Positions 1 to 11,290 of a stretch of DNA of 64,000 nt are shown one piece after another. Source of the stretch: Sipunculus nudus. Taxonomy: Eukaryota; Annelida; Sipuncula; Golfingiida; Sipunculidae. Within the stretch, counting starts at the first letter, position 1. Every line of letters begins with the position of its first letter. The notes under the pieces were generated by a model, which saw only the letters and a list, made by a program, of their open reading frames with translations, searched no databases and had not been told where the DNA came from. The translations under genes and the position numbers were made by a program. The DNA lies in NCBI GenBank assembly GCA_026874595.1, contig CM049314.1:78355300-78419299 (forward strand), read 5' to 3'.

Positions 1-1670
1 TAAGGAGTCATCTGTTTCAGATATTAGATATACATTTAAATACTAGAGTAAATCTTAATTTGATAAAAGTAGAATCTTTTGAAGCTGAACTTTATTAAAA
101 TCAAAAGTATATCCGTTGACAGCATACTGAAACAGCAATAGGGTGGGCATAATACTTTTTGGAGCAAATGTGTAGCTTTCATCGGTACATTTGGTTCGTA
201 GAGTCAATAAAATCATAAATATAGAATATGAAATAGTTTGATTGTATTATTCATGACTGTTCCATCCGTGATTGAGATTTTCCCTTTCCTTCTTTGCAAG
301 GGTAACCTCGATGCTGTTTTTTTAGTAACTGCAATCCTGTTAACTTATGTCGAACAACATTAGTGAGTTTAAAGCCTTAACAACCGTTCAAGCTCACGAA
401 TATTTCAAAGTTGAATATTTTCTGATAAAGCGCATGATCTTATTTGCGAGCAAACCAGTTCAGAATGCCGGAATGGGGCCGTCCATGAATGATGTGATAT
501 CGATGGTAAGATAGGGCATAGTATCAAAGGCACCTTTTCATTCCCGAGATACCGATCGTGTTTATAAGAGGGCTTATCCTTACCATGTGACGTGACATGC
601 CAGGTTCTTCATTAAGGCTCGTACAAACTCGTTAACAGAAGACAAGCTCTTCGTTAATTTCTAAATTGATCATTGATGGCAGTCCAGCGAGCCCTTGTTT
701 ATGCATTTAAGATAACAACAACATTTACTGATTTTTATCGCCATATTACAAACAGTTTATTTTAATGTCTTTTTTATTGGCCGAAAGGTTCCTGTCTTTG
801 TATATATGTGTACCATATGGTTGTGCTTCTTGGTTTAATCTAACATGTGTGATGTAGCAATTAGAGGATATTTAATAAAGTGTTTACAAATACAATTTGA
901 AATATGAAAAGAATTTTATTCACAGTTTTAAAGTAATTTCCTGCTTATACACGTTTAGTATAACGATTAGGACCTGCCGTGAGGTGAAATGAAACCTAAC
1001 TATAATTGACGCGAATAAAAAAACATGTTTGGATAAATGTATGGATACATAATGATGTAAATAGACAAGTAACCTGGGTATAGTTGTATCGGTGAATACA
1101 CGGCTTATTTGTCATTTATTTTGGACTGGTAAGCCTTCTTCAGTTGTGACACATTTCATGCCGAAAATACACGGCAATTGCCATTCATCCTATAGCATCG
1201 ATCTCGTGAAAAACAAATGATAGTCTTAATATTAGGCCACTGGTAAGGGATACACACAACAAAGTACATATGAACTAAAAAAAAACACAGTGAAAATCCA
1301 TGAAAAAATGTGATTTTCTGTGTTACGTGCAAGTTTGACATCGAACCAGCCTTACATTTGTAATCCCCCTACGTATCTCTCCTAAGAAATGTAACATACA
1401 TACAGGGGAATTAACCAGTATGTAAGTTACAACATATTTAATTTCTGCCATATGGAAGGTGTTGTTAGAAAGTATATAGACAAAGCTAATGAATTGATCT
1501 TGATTGTTATGGTTCTCGTCCAACCATATCAAGGTACTCTGACATCTGGATCTACAGAATTGTGAAATGGTGCTAGTATGGTTAGCGATAAGCTGATTGA
1601 CCCCCGTTGTGCGGATGATTTTGTGACACACAATGTACAATATACATTAACTGACGACATGTGTTTGGTA
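1..1670 (-). repeat. Segmental duplication arm D1 (inverted copy of 13710-15130)
   Basis: Read on the minus strand, this stretch aligns in order with 13710-15130. Shared landmarks are a block around AACCTTTCGGCC (near 785), a TATGGCGATAAAAAT block (near 745), a GGACGGCC...ATTCATGG block (near 480) and GGAAAGGGAAAATCTCAA (near 285). Divergence is visible throughout, so the duplication is old. A 105-codon minus-strand ORF (1323-1640) lies in it but is not kept open in the other arm, so I do not call it a gene. No RNA gene is seen. Confidence 0.7.
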
Positions 1671-2831
1671 ACGATCGACACTCAGGGGTCCACAGCATGG
1701 ATAGGGCAGGAGTAACGATGTTTCAGCTGACCAACCCTAAACACTGTTGCTTTCAAGTCCTCCAGAATATAGCAGCACTGTCCAATTACACGTTTAAGAG
1801 AACATGTCGGGCTCCTGAAGCGAATGTTAAGTATTTCAAACTAAACTGTCAAAATCTACCTTATTATACAGCATTCTAATTTGAGACTACGCCTGTAAGT
1901 CAATAAGATTATATTCTAATGAAGCATGCTGTTAAATTTATGAAACATTGAGGCTTAATAGGTGTTTCATGATACTTCGTCATATTTACAAAAACACAGG
2001 TCTTGGGTCAGGAGTTGTGGTGCCTGGTGGTGGGGGGGGGGGGGTATTTACCTCATTATCATCCAGGGTGATCACGTTTTTTTATTTTGACAATTGAAAA
2101 CACACATTCGCAGTAACTTGATCAGAGCTTGTAGTTTGTGGAAATGTAGAATTAGCAGCGTCAACGACTAAACGAAGAAATATGGAGTTCTATTTTCCGC
2201 TAAAAGATTCGCAGCTCGATGGACTGTTCTACACATTCACTACTAACCGTCCCAGAAAAATAAAAACGTTCGTAAACAATTCGGGTCAGACTGGTCTCCT
2301 GCTATTTATATGCTTCGTTAGGGAAATTACTACCAGATGTCTCCATTATTTGGTTGTAATGGCTAGGGACTACCAGATACATATTTTGCCAATTGGGTTT
2401 ATCGAACTCTAGAACGTCTTGAGGTGTGGACTGATATTACTTTGTTAAATTTTGCTTAATACTATTCTTTTAAAAAATGGACTTCCAGTTTTAGTAGGGT
2501 CGACTAGTCATGCTAAGATTGCCTCTACAGTGTTTTCAAGTTTTTTTTTATTAGAATACCAAACGTCTTTTCCTCTGGACATTGCATCGGAAAGGTGCAC
2601 TGAACAGTTCCGGTTAGGAAGCTGGACCTTCGACGCACACAATTGAATTATTTTTTAAGGGCAATTGACACTTCTAAAAAGATACCAGCGATTATTTTAT
2701 TGCATAAGGAAGATAACAGAATTTATTCGGAGAGAAAGCAAACCATCGCACAATAGCCAGGAGCCTTCCCTGGTTCAACCAGTGTTCCTTCGATATAACT
2801 ATTTCCTAGCCCTTCGGAAAAGGGCGATTAA
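1671..2831. other. Intergenic, no supported gene
   Basis: Only short ORFs of 60-76 codons occur (for example 1661-1879 and 2182-2412, plus), none with a recognisable domain or flanking splice signals. A run of 14 G occurs near 2031-2045. I see nothing else of note. Confidence 0.6.
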
Positions 2832-3780
2832 ATGACCACCAGGGAGCTTTGTGCCGCGGTGACGGGTTACACAACTATGGAGGGCTCACAACGCATCCGA
2901 GGCGTGTGGCGGTTTTATCCGAAGTCTGCCGAGGCGAGAGTCAAGGTAATCATCGATGACATTAAGGTTCGGGCCTATCTTTATCTCTGCATGCTCAGAA
3001 CCTCTTTATCGTCCGTCAACAAGGGGTTGATGAGGACGAACCTTCGACTACGTATATCATTATTGGGGGATCCCTCTCCCTTACGTCAATGATGAAATAA
3101 AGTAAACTCTAGAGAATCTTGGATTGGAATTACGCTTCTAAATTTTCTACGTATTCTATGATCGTGACGAGATAGGCTAACTAACCCTATGGAAAGCGAG
3201 GAGATTTCTTTACATTACCTAGCTTATGACACCCCTGCCAAAGACAATATCAATGAGTCACTTCGAGGCGTCCGTCTTTCACCGGGAACGAAAAGACGAT
3301 AAACAGCATCATAATACAATATGTGGAAACTGCCTGGACAGTGGTCATTTCAGGCATTAATGTATGAAACCAATTAAGTTCAAGGCGTGTTTGAAAGATG
3401 GCCATAAAACCGGTGATCCTGAATGCGAGTTGGAGGTGGTATCGGATAGTCAAACCGTGATCGCATCTGCTAGTCAACAGACATCGCAAGATAAAGACAG
3501 TTAACCACAGAAACTACCTGAGCTACCTGATAATAGCGCGCCAATCAGCCGACGCCTTTCAATCAGGAAAACACGAAAATCAAAGCAAGAGGATCCCGCT
3601 TTTGTTCCACCTCGCGCTTTAGTAAGCGAACAACAGTAGACATCATCTAAGGCTCGAAGAGAAACAGAAGAGAAAAGCGTCATACCCCTGTCAACAGCCA
3701 GGAGGTGAAGCGTCGAGTTGGTCACCTCAAGGAAATAACGCCTCATACCAGCGATAGATGTGATTGATGGATCCGACCGG
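2832..3780 (+). pseudogene. Degenerate retroelement gag-like ORF with two CCHC zinc knuckles
   Basis: The first part (2832-3000) encodes a segment with a core like QRIRGVWRFYPKSAEAR, which resembles the N-terminal domain of gag-like ORF1 proteins that I know from invertebrate non-LTR elements (family memory, not a search). Around 3320-3430 another frame gives two zinc-knuckle-like patterns, CGNCLDSGHFRH-x-C and CKACLKDGHKTGDPEC, followed by a basic, Ser/Pro-rich tail to about 3740. Frame changes and in-frame stops (for example a TAA between the two knuckles' flanks) show it is dead. No reverse transcriptase follows. It could instead be a fragment of another gag-bearing element; membership in a specific clade cannot be decided here. 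Confidence 0.55.
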
Positions 3781-5986
3781 ACGGGCCCCTTTGAGATTTG
3801 ATAAACGGACTTTTTTCTGCCGTATTCTTACTTAACCTATTTAATTTGGATTGTCATGGACTATGGTCCAGATTTAGAAGACCTGCAATTATTAATAAGT
3901 TAAAATCTTAAAGGTAGGTATTGTATGTTTATAAGAGACATACCGTCGGGAAATTGATGGCAAAATAGAGAAAGAAAGTGGACGCAAATGAACAATTTTC
4001 ATCAAATATGTCACAAAACAACGTATTAAAACCTGTGAATAATTTCGATATTAAAAATATAAACCCCTAAATTGTCTTAGATGGATTTATACTATATAAC
4101 TGCATACAGGTCATAAATTGGGTTCATATGTAACAAAACTCAGCCGCTTGGTACTATTTGCCTATTTCAACCTTCGCAACACTAACTGATATAACTACAT
4201 GTAGCTGTATAACCATACTTTAGTCATGCGGTATGTGACATCCATTTGTTAGTATTCACGTAAAATGACGGCCCCCTTGAGCAGATTCGAGAACTGGGAG
4301 AAATAAACCCAACAGAGTTCGATAAAGGAGCAGGGGATGCGAAACGAAAGTGCCCCGATGACAACGTCCAGGCGAGACATTTTTTTTTTTTTTTTTTTTT
4401 TGCAAGAGGACGTGCATTGACAAACCATAAAGCGCAATAAAGCTTTATTGGACCACGCCCAACATGACAAATTATTGTAGGATTTTCGCCAAAATGTGAC
4501 CAATTGTCATATTCAGACACAACGTGCACCCTGCTGTCCGCCAATGAACACTTTAATAATACCATCAGAATCTGACGACCCCTGAGACACTGTCATGAGA
4601 TCTTGAAAGGCATATGGATATAGGAGGCATATACACATGAACATATACTATTTTAAAAGTGGGATAAAGACTTACAAGATCCCATTCGAAGAGTTGTGAT
4701 TTTTAAAAGACGCAACGGCACCTGGTTCCAAGAGGAAGACCTCATATCGTGCCGGTCTGTTGTTGAAATGCATCTCTGTTATGCACAGACGTCATCTTGT
4801 GCCAGTCTATCTATCAAATTCATCTGTAATGCTAATCACAGGCATCATATTATGTCAGGCTATCTATTAAATATATAACTGCAGTAAAACAACTAAAACA
4901 TCTGTGAACTCTAGCAGTTGTTGATGTGTGTCACAATATATGGGTTAATTCTTGAGATGATATGATATCTTTGTGAGAAGAATTTTCAAAATCCTATATA
5001 GTAACACAAGGGATCTTTGTCATGGTTCAACATCTTCATTCACTGGTCAGCTCTTTAACAATGGGTCTGGGTCCGAGAGTTACAACGGAAGTAGCAGTAT
5101 ATATCACAATGAACAGGGAGCCTTTGACAGTACAAAACATGTGATTGTGACTCACATTGGTTTGTTTCTTGCGTGCTACCCCAACCCTCCGCAAAATTTA
5201 AACCAAATCAATTCCTACAATTTTACTAAAAAAATCATCAACAAATACAAACAAAGAATGATACTTAATACCTCTCGACACCTGGTGGAGAGATAACGAT
5301 CTATAGACATACCATAACGTGTTCAATCACTGCGAGTTAGGATTCGCTGAAGTATGATTCGTCTTGTATGTGCAACATTTGCTTACATAATGGTTATGTT
5401 GTGTATGATTATTGTCTAAAACAAAGTGTGTGTATGTATGTGCTTTATTATCTTGTTTTATTTTATTCTCAGAAGTTACAATCTGCAATATGAAGTTTAC
5501 AATATTCAATGCTTCAATACGATGAAAATGATATTTTATTGTTTTCCCGGTCAATGTCTAACAACATTTCCCACAGTTGTTAGTGGTTCGATTCACCAAC
5601 GTATGTGTATCGTCGGTAGGTGTTACAGCCTGATTCGTAATAAAAGATACATAAAATGGATCTTTGCTGCTGAGAAAGGAACGTACAGAGCAACAGATGG
5701 TTGCACGATATGATAACGCGTGAGCCAGTCGACGCCTAACACACATGTACCAAAATGGATCTGATAGAAAACTAATGAAAATGCCGCAGTAAAACAACTC
5801 ATTTTACGTATACCATTTTACGAGAAAGTCTTGAAATGATATTACAAAACAATATATAGGTTACATATATTTGTGCACCATAATCATAAAATGAAGTTCT
5901 GTACCTGAAGAGTGAACCGGCTGGTCAGCTGTACTCACGAAACATATCTGTAGTACATGAAGTGAAACTAACTGTATACAATACAT

Positions 5987-6033
<47 letters not shown>

Positions 6034-6039
6034 ATGTAT
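3781..6039. other. Intergenic, simple repeats only
   Basis: Holds a T-run at 4380-4401 and scattered ORFs up to 113 codons; the longest (4224-4565, minus) translates through the T-run as poly-Lys and is not credible. ORFs at 4973-5296 and 5426-5713 (plus) have no domain that I recognise. Nothing else is supported. Confidence 0.55.
5987..6033. repeat. (TA)n-(TG)n compound microsatellite
   Basis: About 11 TA dinucleotides run directly into about 12 GT dinucleotides, abutting the terminal part of the Penelope-like element that starts near 6040. Confidence 0.9.
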
Positions 6040-6137
6040 AATAAGTGGTATAACCGTGTTAGTCTGTAGTAGAAGCGAAGGTAAAGATAAAGAGTGACGC
6101 CTTGTAGATAGACTAACTAGTTTATTAACACACGAGC

Positions 6138-6165
6138 TTTCGAAGCACACAGGCTTCTTCGTCAG
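6138..6165 (-). ncRNA. Hammerhead-ribozyme-like core of the Penelope-like element
   Basis: On the minus strand: CTGACGA, one extra A, stem GAAGC, six-base loop, GCTTC, then GAAA. This is the conserved CUGANGA/stem II/GAAA layout of hammerhead ribozymes, which published work reports in Penelope-like elements. The extra A before stem II departs from the canonical core, and I could not identify a clear stem III or cleavage triplet. Activity is therefore doubtful; call it a ribozyme-like relic. Confidence 0.5.
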
Positions 6166-6394
6166 GTGGTAATTAAGTGGGAACGTGTAGAGAGATGTTA
6201 TATATGATGGAACGACAATGTATAGAGTCCATAATGCCAGAAACAGTGTATTTACATTCTGATTGGAGATTTAGTAATATAATGATCACGATGCCCTGTG
6301 TGGGCGTGGTTCAGTGCAGTACGTATCGCTTTACTCGGGAATTCCGCGAAACCGCACGAAGGTCGACGTCATCCACATTATGACATCATGTCGA

Positions 6395-6655
6395 AGGGTT
6401 GCTTGGTCCAAAGTGCGGCCCTCCGTGGTACAGTCCGCCATTTCCACTAGTGGTCCCTAATCAAGTCGCCTGTCGAATGCCAAAATCGGTCCGATCAATC
6501 GGTCGAGGTTGTGCCGCGAGCCGGATACCCAACCCTACTCCCTCTGAGCGGGAGGGGGAGGTACGATTTCTCAAATGCTCTGTCCGGCTCGCAAGTTTTC
6601 TCTCCCGCCCCGACCATTGGGCCCGTTAGATGTTCCATGTTGGGCCGCCGGTATG
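6395..6655. other. GC-rich block in the Penelope 3' region
   Basis: About 260 bp clearly richer in G+C than the flanks, between the terminal block and an AT-rich stretch with ATA and AATA repeats (6660-7060). No open frame of note and no tRNA fold seen. It is probably part of the element's 3' untranslated region or a nested insertion. Confidence 0.4.
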
Positions 6656-7284
6656 CAAAGGAAAAACACAATAAACTTAAACGTAAGTAATATGATAAGG
6701 TTAAATAAAGTAAAATAAAACACGTGATGATTATACAAAAATGTAGTAATAAGGATAAACAAAACAACGAACATAACATTGATAATAATAATAACAATAA
6801 TAATAAAATAATAATAATGATGATAACAATAATAACACTAAGAGAAATAATAAATATGATAAAACTAATTAAAATAATTATTATAATATAGCAATATTAT
6901 AAAATGTAAACAAATAATTCAAAGATAGATAAAGTAAAGTAATTCAGAGAGTAGAAATAATGAAAAAAAGGAGTGATTCTCTTGAATATAATATAGGTTA
7001 AACATATTAAACAGTCAAAAGATTAAAAGAAAATATGCTACCTAAAATAACGCAAATGGTAAATTAATTAGAAAGAGGATCAGAAATCATAATAAAAGTA
7101 ATAATAATGATAATAGGTAAAATAATAAATAGAAGTAATACTGGAGAACTAAGGGCAGGTAATAAGGTAAAGGAAGAAAACATAACATGGTAAAGATGAA
7201 AACAAAGTGATAAAGTAGATAAGAAAGAAATGACAGAAACAAATAAAAAAAGTGTGAAGAAAAAGATTAAAAGATCACCACTGG

Positions 7285-7746
7285 CTAGCAAGGGTAACCT
7301 TCGTCTTGATTGAGGCCATTTTGTATACAGTTGAATTTATTTATGAATTTTAATTCCCAAATTTGTCTTAACCTTGTGTCCGTGAGATCTCCCTTTAGTA
7401 TGTGTATCCCCATACGCTCCGCATTGTGCCCGGTTTGTGAGAAATGTGTTTCCACTGGATTGTGTTTTTGATTCGAGTTAGTAGAGTGCCTGTGGCCATT
7501 TATTCTCATGCTTAATATTTGACTGGTTTTGCCGATGTATATGGCTTTAGGACATAAAATATTTGTAATTAAGTACACGGTTCCTTTGCTAGTACAATTA
7601 AATTTAGTGCATGTTTTCCCGTTAATTTGGACATTATCGCCTTGGGCAATGAGTGGACACGTAAGGCAGCGTTGTCGTTTGCATGGAAACGTACCATTTT
7701 GAATGTCTTTCGGGGTGATTTTGTATTTTACTAACTGGTTGCACAA
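7285..7746 (-). CDS. GIY-YIG endonuclease domain of the Penelope-like element (fragment)
   Basis: A 153-codon open stretch. Residues 22-30 form the Cys-rich linker C-x4-C-x2-C. The GIY motif appears as TVYLI at residues 56-60 and the YIG motif as YIGKT at 70-74. They are followed by the catalytic Arg region (MRINGHRHS) and the family's conserved Glu (WELKFINKFN). In this family the domain nicks target DNA to prime reverse transcription. It is open here, but the upstream RT portion is frameshifted and truncated, so an active protein is unlikely. The first Met is arbitrary, because the natural protein starts far upstream in the RT. Confidence 0.85.
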   Translation of the reverse strand: MCNQLVKYKITPKDIQNGTFPCKRQRCLTCPLIAQGDNVQINGKTCTKFNCTSKGTVYLITNILCPKAIYIGKTSQILSMRINGHRHSTNSNQKHNPVETHFSQTGHNAERMGIHILKGDLTDTRLRQIWELKFINKFNCIQNGLNQDEGYPC

Positions 7747-7855
7747 ATTTTGGGTTGTTAATAGGCCAATATGGGTGGGTCTGGAAAGATGGTAGAAAGG
7801 ACAGGGTCCGCAGTTAGAAGGGGTTTTAACTCATGTGCGAATCTCTTTAAATGCA

Positions 7856-8170
7856 TCAGATGTGGGTGGTAAGTGACAACCAGTGGTATTCGGTTGTTCT
7901 TTTTTTCTGAGTTTTCTTCAATAGATGTTCGCGTGGAATTTTGCTGGCTTTGGTAATTTGTTTATTTATGTTACGTCGTTTGTATCCCATGTTGATGAAT
8001 GCCTTCTTTAGTTGGAGCAGTTGTTGATCCCTGTTAGTTTGTTCCGAACATATCCTGTTATACCTTGGCTTGACTATAAATGACAGATTTGCCGACATTG
8101 GGTGGATGAGAGCTTGCTGGACGTTTAAAGTTGTGGCGATCAGTAGGCTTACGGTAAAGTGAAGCCTGGA
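7856..8170 (-). pseudogene. Penelope-like RT thumb and linker, frameshifted
   Basis: Two overlapping frames (8058-8170 and 7856-8098) together give the RT C-terminal region: SLYRKPTDRHNFKRP, then SHPPNVGKSVIYSQ, then RYNRICSEQTNRDQQL and a basic KRRNINKQI stretch. This matches the RT thumb and linker order of Penelope-like elements. The jump between frames near 8060-8098 is a frameshift. Nothing of the catalytic palm (YxDD) is present upstream; SINE-like and lectin sequence begins instead. Confidence 0.75.
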
Positions 8171-8332
8171 TAATATCTATATATATTTCCGCACCGGAAA
8201 TCGGAAGATCGTGGGTTCGAATTAATCCCACTGGTAGTAAACCACTTTTCTGTGTATACCCTTTCCATCTATAAAACAATGAACCAGCATGGCTAGCCAT
8301 ATATAGAGAAGTTCTCTGTTTTATGCACGCAC
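8171..8332 (+). mobile_element. tRNA-derived SINE fragment
   Basis: GTGGGTTCGAATTAATCCCAC at 8211-8231 looks like a Pol III B box with a matching T-stem and a short insertion. It is followed by a block ending CTTTTCTGTGTATACCC-TTTCCATCT. The same tail block recurs at 53393-53432 inside an AT microsatellite in lectin A+ intron 3, so it is dispersed. No clear A box remains. The fragment sits exactly between the Penelope fragment and lectin A- exon 3. Confidence 0.5.
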
Positions 8333-8530
8333 CGTCCCAATTTTCCACCAGGTGTTTCACATAGAAATGTTCTTCCTGACTCTCGATGCTGACTAGTTCA
8401 GATTTCTATTTCTGACAACTGTTTTTTGAAGGATGCCTCATTAACCTTTCCGCGAAAGCTTTTTAGCAAGATACCTTTTGATCATTACCGTCTTCGACGA
8501 AACCATGCCCAAAGCCATCCGTACACAGCG
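8333..8530 (-). pseudogene. Lectin A- exon 3 (CTLD-N) with two stops and a lost acceptor
   Basis: Reads [13 protein letters not shown], then a broken S-C-stop, then AFAERL, PSKNSC and [14 protein letters not shown], closely matching A+ exon 3. The donor GT is kept at 8331-8332, while the acceptor is CAT where A+ has CAG. Confidence 0.8.
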
Positions 8531-8920
8531 ATGGTACGAATGACTTGTTAATATAAATTGTATAAACATGATTTATTTGTTGATTATATAATCAATTATT
8601 GCACCTCTTATTTACCTCTAATATGTTATATCTCTTAGCGTACATTTAATTTCGAACGGTGGAAATATGAGCATATAGAAAAAACCCTGAGTTAATTATT
8701 TTCCTTTGTGTAATATATTTCAACGTTTGGTTTTAATAATAGCACATGTAAGATCATTGAAGTGTAGGTATGACCAAGAATTATAAACCTGTCTGTTTAA
8801 CTTGATGAAGTTCTCTATTAAATTGATGTTTTTATAAAAAATATATAATTAAAACACTGATTCAAGTGAAATAACAACACTGACGTTAAACATCTTGATA
8901 TGCAAATATAAAATATTTAC

Positions 8921-9543
8921 ATGGGGGAAGTGGTCGTATAAGGAAGAAAGACGCTTTTCTTTGATGTTCCCCTCTCCTGAAGTGACATGTCGAAGAAGAT
9001 CTGCCTGCTGATATCGGAAAAAACTGGATTATCTGAGTCTTGAATGATTAACGGTGCTTTAACTTGGGTAGAAGGACTTTCCTCAACTCCAGAAAAAGTT
9101 ACCATGTCATAAGGAACAGCGGTTGTCTCTATGGTAACACCCTAGCGTAATACCGCTTCTTCTGCTTGTTTTAAGGCGACTTTTTTTTGTGTTCTTCTAG
9201 AAATATTACACCATCTCCTAGAAGAGTTGTTTTACTAGTTTTAGGTGGACCATCTTGATTATAGATAAAGATATTTCTTCTACTAACGGGGTGATTTGTT
9301 ACCTCAACATGAGGGAACAGGTTTTTCTCATTAAGTCTGTTATTTTGTCATCTGTCTTCAGGACTATGTATCTATATATTTTATTTGAACCAGTCATTTA
9401 TCCGGTACCTTCACCCATAAGAATGCTGGGAGGAATACCGGCATCTTTTAGAGAGTTGTAGATAATACCTCGCCTTCTACAAAGTCTCCCGGGCAGCTGT
9501 TCAGTCCACTTTGACCAAATAGCCCGGTTCCATTTACGAATAC
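8921..9543 (-). pseudogene. Lectin A- exon 2 (TSR-like motif plus spacer), disabled
   Basis: The start aligns with A+ exon 2 and the end (AENP/VEESPSTQ region to the donor GTAAAT at 8915-8920) also aligns. As in A+, the first part and the last part are open in different frames; the frame relation across the A-rich middle is the same in both copies. Extra stops show decay. Confidence 0.75.
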
Positions 9544-9559
9544 CTACGACAAAATAAAA

Positions 9560-11290
9560 CGGCTGTTTTTTACAACATTTATTGAGAGCTACGAGTTTCT
9601 ATTGAATTATTCACACACAAAATTGGGTTCCTTGTATTTTAATAGGAACTGGAGTATAAGCATTGTTTTAATCTATTGGAACACACTACCAACTCTGTTG
9701 GCATGTTGTTCAGTATCAAGACTGAAGGCTCCACTTCAGAAAATAGATTTTTAAAAGACCAGTCAGGGAAACAAACCTTTTGCTAAATCAAAGACTTCTT
9801 TTTTTAAATTGAAAAAAAAAACAATTTGTATAAACAACATAACAAGTTTTTCAATGAGACAAAAACTCTACAAATAGGTGAAGTGCCTTTTCAAATATTG
9901 GACAAATGACTCTCATTTGTCCATATTTTTTTCTATACAAACGAAACAACAGAGACATCCCTGCCCCCTTGCAATGATTACCCATGAAATAGCGTAGTAT
10001 GCTATAAATTTGCCCCAATTTGCCTGTCTTAGGTCTCTGTCCAATAAAATTCAAACAAAATGCTCTGTACTATGCTATTCAGTTCACCTTCATTTACATG
10101 CATGTCTCTAGACTTTTGCACTATTATTTCTTGTAATATTGTCATAATAATCATCAATATATGGACCCATGTATGTTTCTGAAATAAAAGCATTCATTTA
10201 TTCATTAAAGAGTTTGAAACAGTCGTCACAGGTAATTCCTGGTCATGATAATTCCACTCAATAATTCAATGATATCCAAAGAAAATTCTCAGTGTATTCC
10301 TCACAATAATGTAGATACACACAATCCACGCTATTTAGCTGTTCTACATACGTTAACAAGCTCAAACAGTTTCTTGTTTACCCTGCAGCTTTTCAAATTC
10401 ATGAAGATCAATTAGCGCTCAAAATATCATCAAATGCTAGCCATTCCTGAGAAATGTGGCTATCTGCATGTTTATCTAATTAACATTTGACCTAACGAAA
10501 CCTGAGTTTTTGGCCGGTAATGTGAATAATTTAGTCAGTGGTAACTTAATTTCTCAAACATATTCCCCTGGGTAATAACTTAATGATGAGGGTCCTGTTT
10601 GTTGGAGGACAGGTCGGACAAACAGCAGGTCGGGCGGACAGAGGATCGGACAAAGATCGCACAATCCACGCTATTTAGCTGTTCTAAATCCGTTAACAAG
10701 CTCCAACAGTTTCTTGTTTACCCTACAGCTTTTCAAATTCATGAAAATCAATTAGCGCTCAAAATATCATTGAATGCTAGCCATTCCTGAGAAATGTGGC
10801 TATCTGCATGTTTATCTAACTAACATTTGACCTAACGAAACCTGAGTTTTTGGCCGGTAACGTGAATAATTTAGTCAGTGGTAACTTAATTTCTCAAACA
10901 TATTCCCCTGGGTAATAACTTAATGATGAGGGTCCTGTTTGTGGGAGGACAGGTCGGACAAACAGCAGGTCGGGCGGACAGAGGATCGGACAAAGAGAGG
11001 GTCGGACGGACTGACAAATTTTAATCGCTATAGTCCAGATTACTTACAATCAGCTGGGCTAATTAAACATTATCAAAGTCTCCCTTTTTCCTTTGCTCTC
11101 GAAAAAAATCTACGAATTTTTGTATGTCCATGTGTATTCCATGATATCATACTCAACCTAGTATTTGTGAGAATATGCTGAATGTCAATCACTCTGAATA
11201 AATGAAGAGTTTTACAAGTATGAGAACTCCGATATTTGGCACCTGAAAGTTCTAGGTGTGTTACTATTAAATAAATTGAACTAGCACGCA
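9560..11290 (-). repeat. Upstream flank of lectin A-, inverted copy of 49430-51330
   Basis: In reverse orientation this matches the A+ upstream region: the tract around 9690-9760 to the A+ signal-peptide exon (the ATG is kept, the rest diverged), 10205-10260 to 50310-50390, 10320-10999 to 49735-50060, and 11095-11170 to 49560-49640. No intact coding exon is seen here; the signal-peptide exon cannot be traced beyond its first codons. Confidence 0.7.
10320..10999. repeat. Two tandem copies of a 340-bp unit
   Basis: CACAATCCACGCTATTTAGCTG starts at 10320 and again at 10660, and the following 340 bases are nearly identical. The inverted paralog at 49735-50060 has a single, diverged copy, so the duplication came after the larger one. 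A GGTCGGACAAACAGCAGG-type purine-rich block ends each copy. Confidence 0.9.

Larger units (their letters stand above)
6040..8170 (-). mobile_element. Penelope-like retroelement, 5'-truncated and frameshifted
   Basis: Read on minus from about 8170 down to 6040. The order is the end of the reverse transcriptase (thumb region, with the typical SLYRKPTDRHNFKRP and HPPNVGKSVIYSQ motifs), a basic linker, a Cys-rich linker, a GIY-YIG endonuclease, then an AT-rich and locally GC-rich 3' region ending in a conserved terminal block with a hammerhead-like core. The RT fingers and palm are absent, and frame changes separate the coding pieces. The element lies between lectin A- exon 3 and whatever lay downstream, so it may have broken that gene. 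Penelope-like elements are known from many animals, molluscs included. Confidence 0.85.
8333..9543 (-). pseudogene. Lectin A-: decayed CTLD gene, inverted paralog of 51674-52968
   Basis: Two exons align with A+. Exon 2 (9543 down to 8921) starts after a TAG acceptor and keeps the W-rich start (IRKWNRAIWSKW) and a spacer, but has stops (a TAA after about 45 codons, later ones in the spacer frame). Exon 3 (8530 down to 8333) is a CTLD-N exon. Its Tyr after the conserved Ser-Cys is TAA, a second stop (TAG) lies in the helix region, and the acceptor AG has become AT. The downstream CTLD-C exon is missing; the Penelope-like element begins there. It was once a secreted lectin-like protein. Confidence 0.8.

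Noticed and set aside
1323-1640. 105-codon minus-strand ORF resembling a secreted protein
   Set aside because: The duplicated copy at 13710-14130 does not keep the frame and no motif is recognised.
4224-4565. 113-codon minus-strand ORF
   Set aside because: It reads through a 22-base T-run as poly-Lys and has no domain or splice context.
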